From assembly GCA_031258265.1 (NCBI GenBank), contig JAIRNB010000213.1, positions 1-18,566 of the forward strand: a stretch of 18,566 nucleotides of DNA, written 5' to 3'. This document shows positions 14,417 to 18,566 of the stretch, piece by piece (position 1 is the first letter of the stretch; each line of letters begins with the position of its first letter). The position numbers and the translations under genes were made by a program. Under the pieces are notes generated by a model. That model ran no database searches. It had not been told where the DNA came from and was given only the letters and a program-made list of their open reading frames with translations. This stretch comes from Treponema sp. (GTDB taxonomy: Bacteria > Spirochaetota > Spirochaetia > Treponematales > Breznakiellaceae).

Positions 14417-15362
14417 ATCACTTCTAAAAATACTAGCCCACGGCAAAAACCTATCACCTGGCATACCGCTTTCCGGGACGGTATACAGCTTACCTTCTTC
14501 CCCTACCGCCACCTCCTGCAGTTCGTTTTCGAATACCCCCTGAACACCGAACCCCTGCGCATTGACGCGGTTATCATCAAAAAACAGCCGGGCGCGGTAA
14601 TCGAAAATCCCCTGGGGGCGCTGTTCCGTAACGTGAACATCATCGAATACAAAAGTCCGGGGGATTATCTGTCGGTGGAAGATTACCACAAGACGGGGGC
14701 ATACGCCCGGCTGTACAGCGTGTTGAACCGGGTAGAGAGCGGGGATATGACCATAAGTTTTGTGGGGGAGGGGTATCCGCGGAAGATGTTGAATTATGTG
14801 AAGGGAAAGTATGGATATAAGGTGGAGGAGAGGGGGGCGGGGATCTACTATGTGGAGGGAGACATCTGCGGGGTACAGGTGATAGAGACGAAGAGGCTTG
14901 GGGGAGGAGGGGAATGGCTGAGGGATTTGAGGGGAGGGTTGAAGGGGGAGGAACTAAGGGGGATAATGGAGAGGTGGAGGGGGATGCCTGCGGGGACGCC
15001 GTTAGGGGCGTATATACCGGTGGTATTACGGGCGAATGGGGTGGTACTAGAGGAGATGGTGGAGATGCCGAATATAACATTTGAGGAAGTGCTGGAGAGG
15101 CATGGATTTACAACGAAATGGAAAGAAGAAGGCCGGTAAGAAGGCCGGGAGGAGGGTTTGGAAGAAGGCCGGGAAGAGGCGGTAAAGAGACTGCAAAAAC
15201 ACGGCATGGACCCTGTGGAGATAGCCGAGGCCCTGGAACTGCCCTTAAATACGGTCTTTAAGTATCTGAATACCGAATAAAGAATCCCACCGCGGCGCAC
15301 AGGGGCGGAGGATCTTCGATTAGGACAAAAAAATCCCACGGACTTTTAGGGCGGGGCTTTAG
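14349..15362. mobile_element. possible small mobile element or remnant bounded by inverted repeats
   Basis: CTAAAGCCCCGGCCCT at 14349-14364 and the complement of 15348-15362 (CTAAAGCCCCGCCCT) differ by one inserted G. The arms face inward and bracket only the broken PD-(D/E)XK-type gene. No clear target-site duplication is seen, and the arms could instead be unrelated GC-rich hairpin sequences. Confidence 0.3.
14417..15280 (+). pseudogene. broken PD-(D/E)XK-type putative nuclease gene (lost start, in-frame stop)
   Basis: The protein resembles treponemal Rpn/transposase-like hypothetical proteins: KPITWHTAFRDGIQLTF, FEYPLNTEPLRIDAVIIKK and NVNIIEYKSPGDYLSVEDYH. Counting from the ATC at 14417, Asp50 (RIDAV) and Glu77-x-Lys79 (EYK) fit a PD-(D/E)XK nuclease site. 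Two lesions are seen. The expected start has AGGGGG upstream but reads ATC, and only TTG 14288 or ATG 14330 in junk-like sequence lie upstream. An in-frame TAA at 15137 splits off 46 codons that continue in frame to TAA 15278, encoding an EGR-repeat linker and an HTH-like tail (DPVEIAEALELPLNTVFKYL). From about 14740 the coding strand becomes strikingly purine-rich, unlike its neighbours. A shortened protein of about 240 residues might still be made. Confidence 0.7.
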
Positions 15363-15370
15363 ACCCCGCC
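15350..15370. repeat. 7-bp perfect hairpin before the hydrolase-like gene
   Basis: GGCGGGG and CCCCGCC pair around CTTTAGA. There is no U-tract on either side, so it is not a clear terminator. Its left half is also the right arm of the inverted pair flanking the pseudogene. Nearby, AATCCCACCG and AATCCCACGG recur at about 15283 and 15332. Confidence 0.5.
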
Positions 15371-15394
15371 GTGAATATTTATAGACGAAGGACT

Positions 15395-16813
15395 ATGCGG
15401 GAAATATGGATTCCGGAGCTTCTGGCTTCGTTTTTTACGCTGATCTTTTTGATCCGCCCCCTGTTCAAGGGTCTGTGGCCCCTGGACGGTATTGCCTGGT
15501 TCCCCATCCTCTCCCTGGGGGTGGCCGTCACCCTGGTTCCCGCCTATGGTTTTAGGCCCGAGTACCTTCCCTCCCTGGTATACCAGGCTGTCATAGCCCT
15601 GATAAGCGTTAAGCCTCTCCTGGCGGGGACCCGCCGGGGCCTCCACCGGCGAAGCGCCCCCTTTACCTTTCTGACTATTACCGCTTTGGTCCTTTTTACC
15701 GGCATAGCCCTGTGGTTTGCCCCCCGGGATCTTTTCCCGGCGGAAGCGCGGCTGGTCCGGGAAAGGGACTATAGCCTGTGGATCTTCGATGCCCGCCGTC
15801 CGTCCGGGGACCTGATCTTCCTGGTTCCCCCGGAATTCGGCGGAATACGGGCGCTGGACAGCGTTTGTACGGCCCTGGCGGAGCGGGGCTTTACGGTGAT
15901 CGCCTATACCCGCTCCGGCCTCCGTTCCCCCGGAGAAATGATCCGCCTCTGGTCCAGTTTCCGCCGGGGGACCGTCCTGAAAAAGGCCAACGAAAGGGGC
16001 CGGGTCCTGGAGGAAAAGAAGCGGCGGGAGATCGAATTTATCCTTCCCCATGTCCGGGAAAACCTGGGAACCCTGGCCCCCGCCGCGCAGGACGGCGCTG
16101 TTTTCCTTGCCGGCTGGGGTTCCGGGGGTTCGGCGCTGTACTACCTCGCATCAGAGCAGATCGCGCCGCCGGGCCGCCTTTTTATTCCGGGCCGCGCCGG
16201 GGCCGGAAAAATGTTTGACGGGGTCCGGGGCCTTGTGACGGTGGAAAGCCGTCTCTGGTCCGCTTGGGAACCGGAGCCCCCGCCGGCCGCTGAAGCGGCC
16301 CCGGACCAAAACCCCCTGCGGCGGGCGCTGTGGCTTGCGGGACGCTGGTTCGCCCGGTTCCGGCCGGAGAAAATCAGAGGCCCCGGCGAAGTACGGCCGC
16401 CGGCGATTCCCCTGCTCTGCCTGGTCTCCGGCCGGGCCTTTGCCAGTGAAGCGGCCCGGCGGGATTACGCCGCCCTCCTCGCCGGACTGCGGAATTCCCC
16501 GGGTCCCGCGGCCCTGGCCGCCCTGAAAGGGGCCGGCCCCCTGGATTACAGTGATTTCCCCGCGGACTATCCCCTGTACAGCGCCCTGTTTCCCGGCGGG
16601 GAAAAGAAGTTTGATGGATTTTCCGCCGGTGATACGGCGGCCCTTATTGCCCGCTTCTGTGAGCTGGCGGCGGGGGCCAAAACGGAAAATGAAACGGAAA
16701 ATGGGGCGGAAGCCGGCGGCGATATGGCCGGGGAATCTCCGGGGGAACTGTCCCGCGGGGCCCTGTATCTGGAAACCCGGTATTGGAATTTGGGGGATCT
16801 CCGTTTATACTAA
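15395..16813 (+). CDS. membrane-anchored alpha/beta-hydrolase-like protein lacking the nucleophile serine
   Basis: It is 472 residues from the ATG at 15395. Three or four hydrophobic segments fill about residues 5-110. A domain then begins SGDLIFLVPPEFGGIRALDS and continues LAERGFTVIAYTRSGLRSPGE, which reads like the first strands of an alpha/beta hydrolase. The nucleophile-elbow region is VFLAGWGSGGSALYYLA. Aligned with the usual GHSMGG, the serine position is Gly242, so it may be inactive unless Ser243 substitutes. The C-terminal 50 residues contain Glu/Asn/Ala-rich low-complexity sequence. The frame opens at GTG 15371 inside a hairpin; ATG 15395 is preceded by GAAGG at short spacing and is preferred. 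NIF3 follows after 4 nt. Substrate and role are unknown. Confidence 0.72.
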   Translation: MREIWIPELLASFFTLIFLIRPLFKGLWPLDGIAWFPILSLGVAVTLVPAYGFRPEYLPSLVYQAVIALISVKPLLAGTRRGLHRRSAPFTFLTITALVLFTGIALWFAPRDLFPAEARLVRERDYSLWIFDARRPSGDLIFLVPPEFGGIRALDSVCTALAERGFTVIAYTRSGLRSPGEMIRLWSSFRRGTVLKKANERGRVLEEKKRREIEFILPHVRENLGTLAPAAQDGAVFLAGWGSGGSALYYLASEQIAPPGRLFIPGRAGAGKMFDGVRGLVTVESRLWSAWEPEPPPAAEAAPDQNPLRRALWLAGRWFARFRPEKIRGPGEVRPPAIPLLCLVSGRAFASEAARRDYAALLAGLRNSPGPAALAALKGAGPLDYSDFPADYPLYSALFPGGEKKFDGFSAGDTAALIARFCELAAGAKTENETENGAEAGGDMAGESPGELSRGALYLETRYWNLGDLRLY

Positions 16814-16817
16814 GCTG

Positions 16818-17591
16818 GTGACAGTCCAATTTACCACCCGGACCCTGGATAAGTACTTCAGGAGCCTTTTGGATATTGAAGGATTCGGCGGCATAGATAA
16901 TTCCATGAACGGCCTCCAGGTTGATAACGACGGGTCGGAGATTGGGAAGATCGCCTTTGCGGTGGACGCAAGCCTGGAATCCTTTAAGGAGGCCGCTTCC
17001 CGGGGCGCGGGACTGCTCTTTGTACACCACGGCCTTTTTTGGGGCGCCCCCCTTGGACTCCTGGGAAATCACCGCCGCCGCCTAAAATACCTCTTGGATC
17101 GTAACATTGCCCTCTACGCGGTTCACCTCCCCCTGGATCAGCACCCCCAACTGGGGAATAACGCCGCCCTGGCGGAGCTTTTAGGGCTTAAAGAAATAGA
17201 ACCCTTCGGCCTGTACCATGGCCGTAAAATAGGGTATAAGGGGGTTCTTGATCCTCCCCTTTCCATAGGGGAAGCGGTAAAGCGGATAAGTTTTATGGAT
17301 AGACCGGCCCTTGGGGTATTCCCCTTTGGGGCGGATCTGAACAGGACCTGCGCGGTGATCTCCGGGGGCGCCCCCATGGAGGCGCTGCAGGCCATTGAGG
17401 AAGGGCTCGATCTTTACATTACGGGGGAGCCAGGCCATTCCGTTTACCAGGAAGCCCAGGAAGCGGGCTTAAACATGATCGCCGGGGGCCACTACTCCAC
17501 CGAAGTCTGGGGGGTCCGCCGGGTAATGGAACGCTGTATGACAGAGCTGCCGGTGGAGGGAGAATTTCTTGATATTCCCACCGGTTTATAA
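16818..17591 (+). CDS. Nif3-like dinuclear metal center hexameric protein (YbgI/DUF34 family)
   Basis: This is a 257-residue short form without the middle insertion domain. Metal ligands are visible: His70/His71 in FVHHGLFWG, Asp107 in HLPLDQHPQLGNNAALAELL, and His225 and Glu229 in GGHYSTEVWGVRRV. Family members form a toroidal hexamer with a two-metal site; the biochemical role is unsettled (GTP cyclohydrolase-like or nucleotide-damage repair proposals). The reading frame extends upstream within the previous gene, but the family's N-terminus matches GTG 16818, four nt after the upstream stop. No good ribosome site is visible, so translation is probably coupled to the upstream gene. Confidence 0.93.
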   Translation: MTVQFTTRTLDKYFRSLLDIEGFGGIDNSMNGLQVDNDGSEIGKIAFAVDASLESFKEAASRGAGLLFVHHGLFWGAPLGLLGNHRRRLKYLLDRNIALYAVHLPLDQHPQLGNNAALAELLGLKEIEPFGLYHGRKIGYKGVLDPPLSIGEAVKRISFMDRPALGVFPFGADLNRTCAVISGGAPMEALQAIEEGLDLYITGEPGHSVYQEAQEAGLNMIAGGHYSTEVWGVRRVMERCMTELPVEGEFLDIPTGL

Positions 17592-17612
17592 CGGTTCGAA
17601 AACGGTTCAAAA
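17591..17612 (+). repeat. 11-bp tandem direct repeat before lspA
   Basis: ACGGTTCGAAA is followed at once by ACGGTTCAAAA, one mismatch apart. It occupies most of the 33-bp gap between NIF3 and lspA. Confidence 0.6.
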
Positions 17613-17624
17613 AATGGAGCGCCA

Positions 17625-18158
17625 GTGAACGAAAGTACCGGCAGCAAACTGCTGCCTTTCAGCCTAACCGCCCTGATTCTTTTGCTTGACCAGGGAACAA
17701 AATTCTATATCGCCAGCAACTGGCCCCTCCAGGGCAGCCTAATCAAGGATGTATTTAACAACGATTTATTGTATATCCTCCATGTCCGGAACAAGGCCAT
17801 CGCCTTTAGCCTGGGACATAACCTGCCCGAAAGCCTGCGGCCCCTGCTGTTCATCGTTATCCCCATCCTGGTCCTGGGCTTTCTTGTCTGGTTCTACTTC
17901 AGTTCCCAGGATTTTTCCCGGTTCCAGCGCTGGGCCTTCGCGGGGATCATCGGCGGGGGACTGGGCAACATTATTGACCGGATCTTCCGGCCCGACGGAG
18001 TAGTGGATTTTATCAGCATAAGGATCTTCGGAATCTTCGGGATGGAAAGATGGCCCACGTTCAATGTTGCCGATTCCAGCGTAGTAATCTGCTGTTTCCT
18101 TTTTTTAATCGGCATCCTGAGAAGTTCCAAAAAACCCGAAGGCCCGGTGGAAACTTAA
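17625..18158 (+). CDS. lspA: lipoprotein signal peptidase (signal peptidase II)
   Basis: This is a 177-residue inner-membrane aspartyl protease that removes signal peptides from diacylated prolipoproteins. Conserved blocks are LDQGTKFYI (21-29), RNKAIAFSLG (55-64), GGGLGNIIDR followed by GVVDFI (110-130) and FNVADSSVVI (146-155). The catalytic aspartates are Asp128 and Asp150. Four hydrophobic segments fit the family topology. The start is GTG at 17625 with GGAG five nt upstream. It follows NIF3 by 33 bp and precedes a small membrane-protein gene. Lipoproteins are abundant in spirochaetes, so this gene is expected to be important. Confidence 0.96.
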   Translation: MNESTGSKLLPFSLTALILLLDQGTKFYIASNWPLQGSLIKDVFNNDLLYILHVRNKAIAFSLGHNLPESLRPLLFIVIPILVLGFLVWFYFSSQDFSRFQRWAFAGIIGGGLGNIIDRIFRPDGVVDFISIRIFGIFGMERWPTFNVADSSVVICCFLFLIGILRSSKKPEGPVET

Positions 18159-18191
18159 ATCTGCGGCCCGCCGCCTTTTACAGGAGTGATT

Positions 18192-18482
18192 ATGAATAAG
18201 CGAACCAATACCCTGCTCTTTATCCTCGGCGCCACCGTGTTCAATGTACTGCTCTATATCGTAGTCTTTCTGCTGCTAATGCTGCTTTATTCAAGGATCA
18301 TCGGTTCCCTGCCGGAGTCCGCCCAGCAGTGGGGCCTCATCATCATACTAATACTCCCCATCGCCATAAGCTTTGTGCTGTACCGCTTCCTCCTCAAACT
18401 GCTGCTCAAGAAAGTTGACGTGGACAAATATTTCTCTCCCCTCTTTGGAGGCCGCCGTCCCCCCCCACGGAAAGATTCCTAA
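18192..18482 (+). CDS. small two-helix membrane protein of unknown function downstream of lspA
   Basis: This is a 96-residue protein with two hydrophobic helices, about residues 8-34 and 48-71. A basic, proline-rich tail (GGRRPPPRKDS) ends it. The ATG at 18192 has AGGAG five nt upstream; the in-frame GTG at 18186 is inside that site and is rejected. It lies 33 bp after lspA, so it is probably co-transcribed. I believe similar small membrane proteins adjoin lspA in other treponemes, but this is from memory and no function is established. Confidence 0.8.
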   Translation: MNKRTNTLLFILGATVFNVLLYIVVFLLLMLLYSRIIGSLPESAQQWGLIIILILPIAISFVLYRFLLKLLLKKVDVDKYFSPLFGGRRPPPRKDS

Positions 18483-18566
18483 TACACGATCAGCATTATA
18501 GCTGTGAATGTTTTCTTGGAAATCTGGGCGCATCCCCGGCTGCGGCACACCGCTCAGGCTTGCGCC
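18483..18566. other. window tail without a recognised gene
   Basis: Nothing coding is seen in these 84 bp. GGCGCA at 18527-18532 and TGCGCC at 18561-18566 are inverted complements, so a structured element may continue past the window edge. Confidence 0.3.

Noticed and set aside
14012..14689. 225-codon minus-strand reading frame upstream of the HDOD gene
   Set aside because: Its first half is antisense to the conserved PD-(D/E)XK coding sequence and its second half crosses palindrome-rich DNA; the protein shows no domain pattern.
14640..15080. Pro/Ser-rich minus-strand frame opposite the nuclease-like gene
   Set aside because: It arises from the purine-rich bias of the opposite strand; low complexity and no start signals.
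17591..17612. Tandem 11-bp repeat before lspA as an operator
   Set aside because: It is short, partly overlaps the NIF3 stop and lies inside a likely operon; simple slippage is enough to explain it.
1..18566. CRISPR array or defence island
   Set aside because: No regularly spaced repeats and no cas, restriction, or toxin-antitoxin type genes were recognised.

Overview
The window is GC-rich, densely packed bacterial DNA with many 1-4 bp gene overlaps. Gene content suggests a spirochaete, probably a gut-type treponeme. The pointers are a GHKL-like/HDOD fusion protein, a short-form NIF3 next to lspA and a small two-helix membrane protein, and a PD-(D/E)XK-type gene of a kind I associate with termite-gut treponemes. 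This assignment is an inference; no rRNA, tRNA or CRISPR is visible.

Layout. (1) 1-5329 (+): a phenylacetate-CoA-ligase-type enzyme, a CstA-family transporter and a membrane-bound hybrid histidine kinase. The last two are joined by an ATGA overlap, so a carbon-source transporter and a sensor are probably made together. (2) 5350-7448 (-): a transsulfuration-type PLP enzyme followed by two Rrf2 regulators in tandem. One regulator has the IscR-like cysteines at 92/98/104 and the other lacks them. A 7-bp inverted repeat in the promoter region is a candidate operator. (3) 7653-12311 (-): a MoxR ATPase, DUF58 and transglutaminase operon ending in a GC-rich hairpin terminator. That terminator hairpin belongs to a palindromic repeat whose second copy lies exactly at the start of the DUF58 gene. 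(4) 12519-14012 (-): the GHKL-like/HDOD protein, preceded by a good promoter and a leader of about 230 nt rich in inverted repeats. (5) 14349-15362: a broken PD-(D/E)XK-type gene (lost start codon, in-frame stop) bracketed by a near-perfect 15/16-bp inverted repeat, so possibly a small mobile element or its remnant. (6) 15395-18482 (+): a membrane alpha/beta-hydrolase-like protein without its catalytic serine, NIF3, LspA and a small membrane protein, closely spaced as an operon.

The best candidates for something undescribed are the structured leader with repeated GTGGTTTT boxes upstream of the HDOD gene, the inverted-repeat-bounded element beside it, and the palindromic repeat that supplies the first ~25 codons of DUF58 at one site and a terminator at the other.
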